Assembly: GCA_036381215.1 (NCBI GenBank)
Contig: DASVDF010000026.1
Coordinates: forward strand, 1 to 64,000
DNA: 64,000 nucleotides
Source of the DNA: IDS-8 sp036381215
Lineage (GTDB): Bacteria > Pseudomonadota > Gammaproteobacteria > Steroidobacterales > Woeseiaceae
Direction of reading: 5' to 3'
In this document: piece by piece, positions 1 to 8,754 of the stretch
How the letters are laid out: each line of letters starts with the position of its first letter
Position numbering within the stretch: the first letter of the stretch is position 1
Made by a program: the position numbers and the translations under genes
Notes under the pieces: generated by a model
Databases searched by the model: none
What the model was told of the DNA's origin: nothing
The model's input: the letters and a program-made list of their open reading frames with translations, nothing else

Positions 1-204
1 GGCTACTCCGGGTGGATCCGGGGCGACCTGCCGTACGCGCGCATCGCATGGGTCGGGCCCGCCGCCGACGGCCTGCGGATCTTTGCCGCCGGCAGGAAAG
101 GCGTCGTCGCGCTGTGGCTGCACACGGACGGCAAGCGTTGGCCGGGCCGCTATGTCGACGAGGATCGGGACGTCGCGTTCAAAGCCCGTCGCCTGGACGA
201 CTGA
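1..204 (+). CDS. C-terminal end of an unidentified protein (5' end outside window)
   Basis: An open frame runs from base 1 to a TGA at 202-204 and encodes the last 67 residues of a protein whose start lies before the window. The peptide is rich in Trp, Gly and Arg (it contains GYSGWIRGD and TDGKRWPGRY) and ends in RRLDD. I do not recognise a family. Codon usage (G/C at third positions) fits a real gene, but no motif, signal or catalytic residue can be named. The next gene is convergent, on the minus strand, after a 136-base gap. Confidence 0.5.
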   Translation, partial: GYSGWIRGDLPYARIAWVGPAADGLRIFAAGRKGVVALWLHTDGKRWPGRYVDEDRDVAFKARRLDD

Positions 205-340
205 TCACCCGCGTCACCGTCCCGCATCCGGTCGAGGCGCGTTCGCGCTCTCGTTCTCCTGCCCCGCGCTCCAGCCAGTCATCGCCGCCGAATGGCAAGA
301 GTGCGCAAGGGAACCGTTGTGCGCTGCCTGCCGGGCGAGG

Positions 341-1414
341 TCAGCATTGACGACCACCGGGCTCGGTCGCCGCAGATTCCTCGTTCCTGTCGGGTGAGTG
401 GAATTCGACGGCGAGCGGAACGGGCGCCAGTGCGGTGAGGAAATCGCGCGCGTCGAAGAGCGCGCCTGCCGTTGTGACGCCGGTGTGCTGCACGCGCCCG
501 TCGAGGATCCTCTCCACGGCTTCCGCTACGAGCGGCGCCGTGATCGCGTAGATGTCACGGCCCCGCGCGATCGCACGGCGCTCGGTGGCTCCGCTGCGCA
601 CGCGAACCTCCATCAGGAACGTCTGGAGCGAACGGCCGCTGTCATCAGCGGCGCTCGGCGGCGGCGTGTGCCGGTCGTGCAGGTCGCGCAAGGGCGCGAG
701 ATTGAGGTACGTGCTGATCCGGCGCGCGGTGAAATGCTGCGCCAGCGTGACGATCTCCGAGAGCGGCACGGGCCGGACGTCCTGCTCGCCGAACGGTGCC
801 GGAAAGCGCCACCGGCGCACGCGGGTGTCGGCGAGCGGAACCAGCTCGCCGTTTGCCACGACGAGACGCGGCCCGGTGTTGCGCTCACCGGTCCGTCGCG
901 TGCCGGGCGTCGGCCACCAGCGGTCCAGGGCGATGGCGACCTCGATGTCGTCCACCGACTGCCGCTCGTCCGCGACCGCGGTTGCGAGGAGGTCGGCAAG
1001 CCCGCCGTAGAATGCCATCGCGGGCAGCACGATGCGCTGGCTCGTGCGCGCTGCGTCGGCGAAGCGCTCGCGGACATCGAGCACCGCCCGCTGCTCCGCC
1101 GCCACATCGACGTAGTGAGCGTCGTTCTGCAATGCCGCCGCGACAACGGTCGCGGCCGTGTCGAGAAACGGCCCGGCGCAGTTGACGACGGCGGCGGCAC
1201 CCACGAAGGCGCGGTTCAGGGACGCCGGCTCATCGAGGCTGCCCAGCTGCCAGCTGACCTGCCCGCGGCAGCCGCCGGCCAGCGCCGCCAGCTTTTCGCC
1301 GTTCCTCGCGACCAGCCGCAGCGAGTAACCACGCTGCAGCAGTTCCTGTACGACGAAGCGACCCGTATGGCCGGTCGCGCCGTAGACGGCCACGACGTTT
1401 CCGGCTTCAGGCAT
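341..1414 (-). CDS. Saccharopine-dehydrogenase-like NAD(P)-binding reductase
   Basis: A 357-residue protein that begins with a Rossmann fold: near residues 8-20 it reads VAVYGATGHTGR, the GxxGxxG dinucleotide-binding signature, followed by a region typical of the saccharopine dehydrogenase/trans-acting enoyl reductase family (CAGPFLDT, where a Gly-Pro-Phe loop is conserved). It probably oxidises or reduces a small metabolite with NAD(P); the substrate is unknown. I chose the ATG at 1412-1414 because GGAG lies 9 bases upstream; an earlier in-frame ATG at 1429 is possible. The start overlaps the last bases of the upstream hydrolase gene (stop at 1407), so the two are translationally coupled and presumably act on one pathway, under the divergent XRE-type regulator. 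Confidence 0.75.
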   Translation of the reverse strand: MPEAGNVVAVYGATGHTGRFVVQELLQRGYSLRLVARNGEKLAALAGGCRGQVSWQLGSLDEPASLNRAFVGAAAVVNCAGPFLDTAATVVAAALQNDAHYVDVAAEQRAVLDVRERFADAARTSQRIVLPAMAFYGGLADLLATAVADERQSVDDIEVAIALDRWWPTPGTRRTGERNTGPRLVVANGELVPLADTRVRRWRFPAPFGEQDVRPVPLSEIVTLAQHFTARRISTYLNLAPLRDLHDRHTPPPSAADDSGRSLQTFLMEVRVRSGATERRAIARGRDIYAITAPLVAEAVERILDGRVQHTGVTTAGALFDARDFLTALAPVPLAVEFHSPDRNEESAATEPGGRQC

Positions 1415-2396
1415 GGCGACGATCTCCATGCCACAGGGCCAGCGCCTCGGCCGCGATCACGTCCGGCAGCTCCTCGGGCCAGAACAGCTTGCGCCCCGCG
1501 AGACGGCGCACGCCGAGCGAATTTCCGAAAGCCCGGTCGAGAAAGTCCGGGCTCGCCGGCGAGAAGATGTCGTCCTCGGTACCCCAGACGATGCGCACCG
1601 GGCCCGCGAAGCGCTGCAACGCCGGCGCGATGCCGAGCAGCGGATTCCGCTGCAGCGCAATGGCGTAGGCGTGCGTCTGTGACTTGCGCCGGGGCGAGTC
1701 GATTAGCGGCGCGAAATAGGTTTCGACGGCGGCGTCCGTCGGATGCGCCGGGTCGCTGTAACACATGCCTCCGATGCCCTCCGCAGAGCGTGCCAGCACC
1801 GGGTCGGCGCGCCACGGCGCCAGCCATCGGTCGACGAACTCGCCGCGCTGCGCGAGCTCGATCACCGGTTCGAGGGCGGGCGGCGGGCTGTCGTTCTCCG
1901 CGTCGCAGTTAGTGAGCAACAGCGAACGGACGCGTCCCGGATGATGCGCCACGAGGAGCTGTGCGGCCTGGCCACCGCTGTCGTTCGCGATCACGTCGGC
2001 GGCCGGCACTGCCAGCGCGTCGAGCAGCGCGACCAGCATCTCCACTTGCGCTTCCGGCGCGCAGCTCTGGCCGTCGGCGGGCTCGGTGTAGCCGAGGCCG
2101 AGGAAATCGGGGGCAATGCAGCGGCGGTATGGCGCCAGCCGCTCGATGGCGCCCCGCCATTGGAATCCGTTCAGCGGAAAGCCGTGCAGGAATAGTGCGG
2201 CGGATCCCTGGCCGCGTTCGAGGTACGCGATCCTGCCTTGCGGAAGCGGCTGGAACCGGCGCTCGCGATGGAAGGCCGCGGCATCCAGCGGTCGAGCGGC
2301 GATCGCCGACCGGCGCGACACCTGAGGTGCGCAGGCGGCCAGTGTGCTGGCCGTCGCAATCCCGGCCGCGATCTCGAGGAACTCTCGTCGATGCAT
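1407..2396 (-). CDS. Tat-exported alpha/beta hydrolase of the haloalkane dehalogenase/epoxide hydrolase type
   Basis: A 329-residue protein. The N-terminus MHRREFLEIAAGIATASTLA is a Tat signal with an RR-x-F motif, ending near an Ala-Cys that could be lipidated. The fold is shown by the oxyanion HGFP (residues 71-74), DFLGLGYTEP, and a nucleophile elbow ANDSGG (about 137-142). In this alignment the nucleophile is Asp139, as in haloalkane dehalogenases and epoxide hydrolases, rather than the Ser of esterases, though Ser140 cannot be excluded. The ATG at 2394-2396 has GGAG six bases upstream. It is the first gene of a two-gene operon with the Rossmann reductase and is divergent from an XRE regulator whose operator-like palindromes lie directly upstream. 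Confidence 0.75.
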   Translation of the reverse strand: MHRREFLEIAAGIATASTLAACAPQVSRRSAIAARPLDAAAFHRERRFQPLPQGRIAYLERGQGSAALFLHGFPLNGFQWRGAIERLAPYRRCIAPDFLGLGYTEPADGQSCAPEAQVEMLVALLDALAVPAADVIANDSGGQAAQLLVAHHPGRVRSLLLTNCDAENDSPPPALEPVIELAQRGEFVDRWLAPWRADPVLARSAEGIGGMCYSDPAHPTDAAVETYFAPLIDSPRRKSQTHAYAIALQRNPLLGIAPALQRFAGPVRIVWGTEDDIFSPASPDFLDRAFGNSLGVRRLAGRKLFWPEELPDVIAAEALALWHGDRRHA

Positions 2397-2466
2397 CCCG
2401 ATCTCCGTGCACAAAAATGCGGGTGGCGGATCATCGGGCAGCGCGCGTCATGGCGGCAATAACCTG

Positions 2467-2505
2467 CGGGGTCATGAGTCCATGACCCCGGAGGTCATGG
2501 ACCCC
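2467..2505. promoter_or_regulatory. Palindromic operator between hydrolase operon and XRE regulator
   Basis: CGGGGTCATG (2467-2476) and CATGACCCCG (2481-2490) form a perfect 10-bp inverted repeat with a 4-bp spacer. A third half-site, GGTCATG (2493-2499), forms a second inverted repeat with CATGACC (2481-2487). The cluster lies 28 bases before the regulator start at 2533 and 71 bases before the divergent hydrolase start. This is where an autoregulating repressor controlling both directions would bind. Confidence 0.7.
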
Positions 2506-2532
2506 GATCGGAGCGACCTGCACAATGCGCCC

Positions 2533-3351
2533 ATGTCCGGCAATCTTCGCCTGCACGAAAGGCCGTTCGCGCACGCGGGCTCGCTGTTGCGGGACTGGCG
2601 CGCGGCGCGGCGCATGAGCCAGCTCGACCTGGCGCTGGAAGCAAACGTTTCCCCGCGCCATCTCAGCTACCTGGAAACGGGGCGCTCGCAGCCCGGCCGC
2701 GACCTGGTCGCGCGGCTCGCCGACGCACTCGACATGCCGCTCAGGGAGCGCAATGCGCTGCTCGTCGCGGCCGGGTACGCGCCGGAGTACCGCGAAAGCG
2801 CGCTCGATACGGCTCGCATGGGGCCGGTGCGCAAGGCGATCGAATTCATCATCAGGCACCAGGAGCCCTATCCCGCGTTCGTCATGAATCGGCACTGGGA
2901 CGTGCTCATGGTCAACGGCGCGCTGGAACGCGTCTTTTACGCGCTGCGCGGCGGCCCGCCCTTGCACACGAACATCATGCGCCAGGTGTTCGATCCGCGT
3001 GACATGCGGCCGTTCCTTCGCAACTGGGAGGAGGTCGCGGGCGATCTCATTCGCCACCTGCACGATGAGGTCGCCGCGGCGCCCACCGACGCGGTCGCAA
3101 AGGGCCTGCTCGACGAAGTGCTCGCCTTGCCCGACGTGCCGGCAAAATGGCGCCGGCGCGACCTCGACGCCGCCCCCGTGCCGCTGCTCACAACAGTGTT
3201 CGGCAACGGCGATCTCGAGCTGCGCTTTTTTTCCACCTTCACGACATTCGGCACGCCGCACGACATCACGTTGGACGAGCTGCGCATCGAGTGCATGTTC
3301 CCGGCGGACGACGAAACCGCGGCGCTGTGCAGGCGGTTGTCCCGGCGGTAA
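2533..3351 (+). CDS. XRE-family transcriptional regulator with MmyB-like ligand-binding domain
   Basis: A 272-residue regulator. Residues 17-71 form a helix-turn-helix of the XRE/Cro type (LRDWRAARRMSQLDLALEA..., SYLETGRSQPGRD). The rest matches the MmyB-like PAS-type domain (ILVVAAGYAPEYRE-like junction, EPYPAFVMNRHWDVLMVN, a typical MmyB signature). Regulators of this type usually control neighbouring oxidoreductase or hydrolase genes in response to a small hydrophobic ligand, which fits the divergent hydrolase-reductase pair here. The frame is open upstream to 2344, with ATGs at 2482 and 2497, but these lie inside the palindromic operator; the ATG at 2533, just before the domain, is the likeliest start. 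Confidence 0.85.
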   Translation: MSGNLRLHERPFAHAGSLLRDWRAARRMSQLDLALEANVSPRHLSYLETGRSQPGRDLVARLADALDMPLRERNALLVAAGYAPEYRESALDTARMGPVRKAIEFIIRHQEPYPAFVMNRHWDVLMVNGALERVFYALRGGPPLHTNIMRQVFDPRDMRPFLRNWEEVAGDLIRHLHDEVAAAPTDAVAKGLLDEVLALPDVPAKWRRRDLDAAPVPLLTTVFGNGDLELRFFSTFTTFGTPHDITLDELRIECMFPADDETAALCRRLSRR

Positions 3352-3679
3352 AAGGAGCTCGCCCCCTGGCGACTGCCGCCAGGATTGGCGTCGTTCATCC
3401 GTCGAACGGTGCGTTCAGCAGGTAATCCACCGTCGACGGAGCTTCGTACCCGGGGGCGAAGCGTTCTCCGAAATCGTGCGCGCGCGACAAGCTCGTGCGA
3501 CGAGAGCGGCGCGTTGCTGACCGCCGGAGTCAGCTATCGCTTCTGATCATGAACGCCACCGCGCCAGATGCGGACGGGGTGCGCTCACGATGTGGAACCG
3601 CGACGGCGACGCGCTTGTGAGCGCGAATGCCGCTCCCTAGTATCTGGCGAGGAAACGTCAGATAGCGTGGGCGCAAACC
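3352..3679. other. Intergenic region before the quinohemoprotein dehydrogenase
   Basis: These 328 bases contain no convincing gene; the open frames are short. The only structure I see is a perfect 6-bp inverted repeat GCTGAC/GTCAGC (3516-3521 and 3529-3534) about 145 bases upstream of the dehydrogenase start. No T-run follows it, so a regulatory site is as likely as a terminator. I saw no clear promoter hexamers. Confidence 0.35.
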
Positions 3680-5749
3680 ATGCCGGCACTGCTGCGGAAA
3701 AGCTTCTGGGGCGCCCTGTGCGCCGTGTTCCTGTCCACGGCCGCACTGGCCGCCGCGGACGTCACGGACGAAAGGATGCTGGCGGACGCCGGCGACGGGC
3801 ACAACTGGCTCCGCAAGAGCGGCAACGCCCGCGCACAGTATTTCAGTGCGCTCGACGAGATCGACGACGGCAACGTCGGCAAGCTCGGCGTGGCCTGGAT
3901 GACTACGCTGCCGGTAACCGACGGTATCGCCGGCACGCCCATCGTGGTCGACGGCACGATCTATGTCGGCGTTGCGTATTCGATCGTGTTTGCGCTCGAT
4001 GCGAAAACAGGACGCATCCGCTGGAGTCACGATCCGGGCGTCAGGAGCTCGCTGGCCGAGGGAGGGTCGTCGTGGATCGCGCGCGCGAACCGTGGCGTGG
4101 CCGTGGGTGACGGCAAGGTGTTCGTCGCCACCGCCGACTGTCGCCTGATCGCCATCGACGGCGCCACCGGCAAGGAATCCTGGAGCCAGACGACCTGCGA
4201 CCCCGAGCTCGGCTATGCGATTTCGGACTCGCCGTACTACGGGGGCGGCAAGGTGTTCGTTGGCAACGCCGGCTCGGAATCGGGTGAGAAGAACCGCGGA
4301 TATGTCTCCGCCTACGACGCGAAGTCCGGCGATTTCCTCTGGCGCTTCTATACCGTGCCGAGCGCCGATCCGGCCGAGAACACGACGCCCGCCATGAAGA
4401 TGGCCGCAAAGACCTGGACCGGCGATGCGCTGGAGAAGTTCGGGGGCGGCGGCAGCAACTGGAACGGGATGACTTACGACCCCGAGACCCGTCTGCTGTA
4501 CTTCGGCACCGCGGGTGCGCTGCCTTACGTCTACGAGCGGCGGCTTCCGGAAGGCGGAGACGCTTTGTTCACTTCCTCGGTGATCGCCCTCGATGCCGAC
4601 AACGGCGAGTACGTCTGGCATTACCAGACGGTCCCGGAGGACAGCTGGGATTACAACGCCACGATGAACATCGCGCTGGCGGATCTCGTCTTCGACGGCA
4701 AGCCGCGAAGGACGCTGCTGATCGCGCCGAAGAACGGCTTCCAGTACGTCCTCGACAGGGCGACCGGCGAGTTGCTGGCCGCCGGCAAGTACGCGAAGGT
4801 GACATGGGCCTCGGAGATCAATCTCGAGACGGGTCGTCCGGTCCTCGACCGCCAGGCCGAATACTGGCGCGGGAAACCCGGTACGAAGTCCCTCGTGTGG
4901 CCGAACATGTGGGGTGCGCACAGCTGGAATCCGATGGCGTTCAGTCCGCGGACGGGGCTGCTGTACATTCCGGTGATCGATATTCCGAGCGAGGTGAGCT
5001 GGCAGGGCGACGGCGAGTTCACTGATACGCTGGTGAAAGTGACCGAGGTGGACGGCAAGCCCTTCGACCCCGGTAAGCTGGTGGCCTACGATCCGGTATC
5101 GCAACAGGTTCGCTGGACAGTGCCTCATGAGCTGCCGTTCAACGGAGGTGTGCTCGCGACGGCGGGCAACCTCGTATTCCAGGGCGATGCGTTCGGGACA
5201 TTCTCCGCCTACCGGGCGAGCACGGGAGAGGAGCTCTGGTCGATCGACACCGGCTCGACCATCAGCGCCGCACCCGCGAGTTACCTGCAGGACGGCGTGC
5301 AGTACATCCTGCTGCCCGCCGGCGCCGGCGGCGGATTGCAGTACGCCTACCCGGAGCTGCACGCGGTCGACCGGGCGCAAGGCCCGACCCGCCTGCTCGC
5401 GTTCAGCCTCGAAGGGGACAAGGACGTGCCGATGCCGAGGTTCGGCATCGCGAAGCTGCCGGAGCAGCCGGCGCTCGCAGCGACGCAGGCACAGATCGAG
5501 CAGGGACACGAGCTGTACGCGAGCCATTGTTCGGGCTGTCATGGCAAGGATGTGGTCGCCCGGTACGGCGGGTCCGTGCCCGACCTGCGCTACGCGGACG
5601 CCGAAACGCATGCGACGTGGCAGGCGATCGTCATCGGCGGGGCACGCCGGCAAAACGGCATGCCCATGCAGAAGCTGAGCATCGAAGAATCGGAGGCGAT
5701 CCGTGCCTACGTGCTGTCCCTGTCCGAGGAGCTTCGCCGGCGTCAGTGA
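3680..5749 (+). CDS. Quinohemoprotein (PQQ plus cytochrome c) alcohol-dehydrogenase-like protein, divergent
   Basis: A 689-residue periplasmic protein with a Sec signal peptide (residues 1-25, ...LAAAD). Residues 30-590 form the PQQ eight-bladed propeller (Trp-docking repeats such as GDFLWRF, GEYVWHYQ, GEELWSID), and 600-689 a cytochrome c domain (CSGCH at 617-621, Met661 or 663 as likely axial ligand). The catalytic Asp is in WDYNAT (Asp324) and Glu200 is kept. It is odd in two places. The vicinal Cys pair next to PQQ is replaced by Ser-Ser (130-131, before ANRGVA), and the Asn of the usual GTGNG metal-binding loop is missing (GTAGA, 276-280). Asn326 replaces the Asp of lanthanide enzymes. 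It belongs to the PQQ alcohol dehydrogenase superfamily, but substrate and metal cannot be assumed. It probably passes electrons through its own heme to the respiratory chain. Confidence 0.85.
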   Translation: MPALLRKSFWGALCAVFLSTAALAAADVTDERMLADAGDGHNWLRKSGNARAQYFSALDEIDDGNVGKLGVAWMTTLPVTDGIAGTPIVVDGTIYVGVAYSIVFALDAKTGRIRWSHDPGVRSSLAEGGSSWIARANRGVAVGDGKVFVATADCRLIAIDGATGKESWSQTTCDPELGYAISDSPYYGGGKVFVGNAGSESGEKNRGYVSAYDAKSGDFLWRFYTVPSADPAENTTPAMKMAAKTWTGDALEKFGGGGSNWNGMTYDPETRLLYFGTAGALPYVYERRLPEGGDALFTSSVIALDADNGEYVWHYQTVPEDSWDYNATMNIALADLVFDGKPRRTLLIAPKNGFQYVLDRATGELLAAGKYAKVTWASEINLETGRPVLDRQAEYWRGKPGTKSLVWPNMWGAHSWNPMAFSPRTGLLYIPVIDIPSEVSWQGDGEFTDTLVKVTEVDGKPFDPGKLVAYDPVSQQVRWTVPHELPFNGGVLATAGNLVFQGDAFGTFSAYRASTGEELWSIDTGSTISAAPASYLQDGVQYILLPAGAGGGLQYAYPELHAVDRAQGPTRLLAFSLEGDKDVPMPRFGIAKLPEQPALAATQAQIEQGHELYASHCSGCHGKDVVARYGGSVPDLRYADAETHATWQAIVIGGARRQNGMPMQKLSIEESEAIRAYVLSLSEELRRRQ

Positions 5750-5819
5750 CGCGTGCCCGGCTGCGGTCGCGGACGCCCGGGCCGCGCGTCGGCTCCGGGT
5801 TCCGGGGCGATCCCAAAAC

Positions 5820-6197
5820 TCACACCTGGCACGGGCTGAGCAACAGGTCGGGCAGCCACTGCGCGAAGATGACGAGCGCGGACAAAGCGCTCAGCAGCAT
5901 GCCGATGAAGCCGACGAAGCGCGAGCGACCGCGCTCGCCGCCGGAATCGTCCGGCCAGCCGCCGCCGGCGCGGCGCCAGTGCCGCGCGGCCAGCAGGCCG
6001 AAGCCTGCCGCGAGCAGCAGCGCCGCGAGCGCGGTCAGGTGCAGGGCAATCAAGCCGCTCTGCGCGCCGCACGCCCACGGCACGATCAGGTACTTCGCCT
6101 GCTGGCTCGCGAGCACGGCCGCCGGTCCGCCGAACAGCGTCAGCACCTGGAGAGCGTCCTCCCGGCGCGGTGCTCCGCTGTGCCCGACCTCCGACAT
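5820..6197 (-). CDS. Small membrane protein at the end of the cytochrome oxidase operon
   Basis: A 125-residue protein that I cannot assign to a named family. It has two or three hydrophobic segments (about 35-70 and 94-121), separated by a polar Gly/Arg/Asp-rich stretch (ARHWRRAGGGWPDD), and ends LLLSPCQV. It starts at the ATG 6195-6197, 17 bases after the stop of subunit III. Its position as last gene of the operon suggests an accessory or small structural subunit of the oxidase; that role is inference from context. Confidence 0.65.
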   Translation of the reverse strand: MSEVGHSGAPRREDALQVLTLFGGPAAVLASQQAKYLIVPWACGAQSGLIALHLTALAALLLAAGFGLLAARHWRRAGGGWPDDSGGERGRSRFVGFIGMLLSALSALVIFAQWLPDLLLSPCQV

Positions 6198-6214
6198 CGC
6201 ATCGCCTCTTGTTT

Positions 6215-6832
6215 CTAGAACACCCGCGGGCCGAGGTACACCATCGCGTACACGGGCACCCAGGTCAGCGACAGGAAGAACTGGTAGAGCGCCGATTCCT
6301 CCACATCCGTGTAGTGCTTCTGCTCCACGTCCCGCCTGAACATCATGGTCGTGATCACGGCGCTCTCGACGAGATCGACGACCAGCAGCGTGGCATGCAT
6401 GCCGACCAGGATCCAGGCGACTGATCCATAGGCGTACTGGTCCCAGCGCACGTTGAGCGCGTCGAACTCGAACCCGCGCAGAACGACGGCGACGACCGAC
6501 AGCAGCACCGCGATCGAGAGGAACAGCCGCACGCCGCGCAGGTCGAGGGCGTGCGCCGCGCGGCGCGCGAACGCCATCGGCAGGATCGTGACCAGCAGCA
6601 CGGCCAGGTTGATCGACGGCACGAGGAGGTCGGGAAGCGGCACCGGCGCTGGCGGCCATTCGGTGAAACTCCGCCGCAGGTACACGTAGCAGACGAGCAG
6701 CACGGCGAGCGTCGTGCCTTCGATGAGCATGAAGCCGGCCGTCGCCCACCACGTGAGGCCGCGATAGCCGAACATCGTCCGCGGCAACGAAGCCGCGTCG
6801 ATTGTCAGCCCCTCGGCGCCGGCATCGCTCAT
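6215..6832 (-). CDS. coxC: Cytochrome c oxidase subunit III
   Basis: A 205-residue, five-helix membrane protein of the CoxC/CtaE family. It shows the family's W-W-A-T-A-G-F-M-L-I-E-G-T-T first helix, the NLAVLLVTI helix and the VGMHATLLVVDLVES helix. The short form without the first two helices of the mitochondrial protein fits caa3-type enzymes, where subunit I carries extra C-terminal helices. Subunit III stabilises the catalytic core in the inner membrane and has no redox centre. The ATG at 6830-6832 overlaps the stop of subunit I (ATGA), showing translational coupling. Confidence 0.9.
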   Translation of the reverse strand: MSDAGAEGLTIDAASLPRTMFGYRGLTWWATAGFMLIEGTTLAVLLVCYVYLRRSFTEWPPAPVPLPDLLVPSINLAVLLVTILPMAFARRAAHALDLRGVRLFLSIAVLLSVVAVVLRGFEFDALNVRWDQYAYGSVAWILVGMHATLLVVDLVESAVITTMMFRRDVEQKHYTDVEESALYQFFLSLTWVPVYAMVYLGPRVF

Positions 6833-8754
6833 GCGGCCTCCGGCGACGTGCCGGTCTCTTCGCGCTTGCCCCGGGGCCAGCCCCATGCGACGAGTGGCGG
6901 CAGCAGGAGAAGCATGCCGACGACGAAGCCCCAGGGCGTGAACACGGAACCGATGAAAGTGACGCCGACGGCCAGTGCGGTTACGAATGGCCAGATCGTC
7001 GGGCCGGGCGGCTCGTTGCAGCTGTCCGGCCGCGCATCGAGCGCCGTCGTGACGAGCATCTCGCGGCTCCCGGTGGCCAGTCCCGTCACGCGCGGCAGCT
7101 CCTCCGGGCGGCTCCAGGCGGGAGAGCGGCCGTCCACGCCCGGCAACGGATGGAAGTTGTACGGCGGCGGCGGCGATGCCGTGCTCCACTCGAGCGTGTC
7201 CGCATCCCACGGATTGTCGGCAGCCCGCTCACCGCTCCCGAGGCTCATCACCACGTTCAGCACGAACAGCGCGACGCCGAGCGCGAGCACGAGCGCGCCG
7301 GCCGTCGCCAGCAGGTTCAGGTCGCCCCACTCGAGCGCTTCGCGGTAGGTGTACACCCGGCGCGGCATGCCCATCAACCCGAGGATGTGCATGGGGAAGA
7401 ACGTGAGATTGAATCCGGCGAACAGCAGCCAGAAGTTCCAGCGTCCGAGGCGCTCTGAAAGCATGCGGCCGGTCACCTTCGGGTACCAGTAATAGATGGC
7501 CGCGAACAGCGGGAACACGGCGCCGCCGATGAGCACGTAATGGAAGTGCGCGACCACGAAGTACGTGTCGTGCACCTGCAGGTCGAACGGGATCGCCGCG
7601 ACCATGACGCCCGTGAGGCCGCCGAGCACGAACAGCACCAGGAAACCGAGCACGAACAGCAGCGGAGTGCGGAACACCGGCCGCCCGGTCCAGATCGTCG
7701 CGATCCAGCAGAACACCTGGATGCCGCTCGGGAGCGCGATCATCACGCTCGCCGTCGTGTAGAAGCTCGAGCCGTGGTGCGGGATTCCGGTTGCGAGCAT
7801 GTGGTGCACCCAGAGGGCGAAGCTCAGGAAGCCGGTAATGAGCAGGGCGAACACGAGGATCGTGTAGCCGAACACCGGCCGGCGGGTGAACGCCGGGAGC
7901 ACCGTCGACACCATCCCGGTGGCCGGCAGGAAGATGATGTACACCTCCGGATGGCCGAAGAACCAGAAGAGGTGCTGCCACAGCAGCGCGTCGCCGCCGG
8001 TCGCCGGCCGGAAGAAATGCGTGTCCACGAGCCGGTCCAGCGCCAGCATCACGCTCGCCGTGGCGACGGTCGACATCGCGAACAGCACCATGAACGCCGT
8101 CACCAGCATCGACCAGACGAACAGCGGGATGCGGTTCAGCGTCATGCCCGGTGCGCGCAGCTTGAACACGGTGACGATGATCTCGACGGCCGCGATGAGC
8201 GCCGCGATCTCCGTGAACGTCACCGTCTGCGCCCAGATATCCACGCGCTTGCCCGGCGAGAACAGTGTCTCCGAGAGCGGCGCGTAGCTGAACCAGCCGG
8301 TATCCGGACCGCTGCCCGCAAAGAACGACCCCCAGAGAAACAGGCCCCCGATGAGATAAGTCCAGTAGCCGAGCGCGTTCAGCCGCGGGTAGGCCACGTT
8401 GCGCGTGCCGACCATGAGCGGCACGAAATACAGCCCGATGGCTTCCATGATCGGCACGGCGAACAGGAACATCATCGTCGTGCCGTGCATGGTGAACATC
8501 TGGTTGTAGAGATCCGGGCCGAGGAGGCCGTTGTCGGGCCGCGCGAGCTGCAGCCGCATCGTGAGTGCGCCCGCGCCGCCCAGCGCGAAGAACGCGAGCG
8601 CCGTGACGATGTAGCGCTTCGCGATGGATTTGTGATCGACGGAAGCCATCCAGCCGACGAAGCCGCCCCGGCCCGACCACGTGGCCGTCAGCTCCCGGCG
8701 CTCCGCGGCCAGCGCGTCCTCACCCGGGCCGCGAAGCACGTCCGTCGTGCTCAT
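6829..8754 (-). CDS. coxA: Cytochrome c oxidase subunit I (caa3 type)
   Basis: A 641-residue catalytic subunit of a heme-copper oxidase. Visible ligands are His90 (heme a, FTMHGTT), His268 and Tyr272 (CuB and the cross-linked Tyr, GHPEVYI), His317-His318 (CuB, WVHHM), and His403/His405 (hemes a3 and a, VAHFHYV). Glu270 of GHPEVY is the A1-type D-channel residue. After the twelfth helix there is an extension with two more helices (about residues 575-625), as in CtaD proteins of caa3 oxidases. The ATG overlaps the stop of subunit II as ATGA. It reduces O2 to water and pumps protons in the inner membrane. No heme a synthase or CtaG/Sco assembly gene lies in the window. Confidence 0.95.
   Translation of the reverse strand: MSTTDVLRGPGEDALAAERRELTATWSGRGGFVGWMASVDHKSIAKRYIVTALAFFALGGAGALTMRLQLARPDNGLLGPDLYNQMFTMHGTTMMFLFAVPIMEAIGLYFVPLMVGTRNVAYPRLNALGYWTYLIGGLFLWGSFFAGSGPDTGWFSYAPLSETLFSPGKRVDIWAQTVTFTEIAALIAAVEIIVTVFKLRAPGMTLNRIPLFVWSMLVTAFMVLFAMSTVATASVMLALDRLVDTHFFRPATGGDALLWQHLFWFFGHPEVYIIFLPATGMVSTVLPAFTRRPVFGYTILVFALLITGFLSFALWVHHMLATGIPHHGSSFYTTASVMIALPSGIQVFCWIATIWTGRPVFRTPLLFVLGFLVLFVLGGLTGVMVAAIPFDLQVHDTYFVVAHFHYVLIGGAVFPLFAAIYYWYPKVTGRMLSERLGRWNFWLLFAGFNLTFFPMHILGLMGMPRRVYTYREALEWGDLNLLATAGALVLALGVALFVLNVVMSLGSGERAADNPWDADTLEWSTASPPPPYNFHPLPGVDGRSPAWSRPEELPRVTGLATGSREMLVTTALDARPDSCNEPPGPTIWPFVTALAVGVTFIGSVFTPWGFVVGMLLLLPPLVAWGWPRGKREETGTSPEAA

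Noticed and set aside
3530..5653. A 707-residue minus-strand open frame under the quinohemoprotein gene
   Set aside because: Pure mirror of the PQQ dehydrogenase frame; no domain, no ribosome site, and Arg/Val-rich composition.
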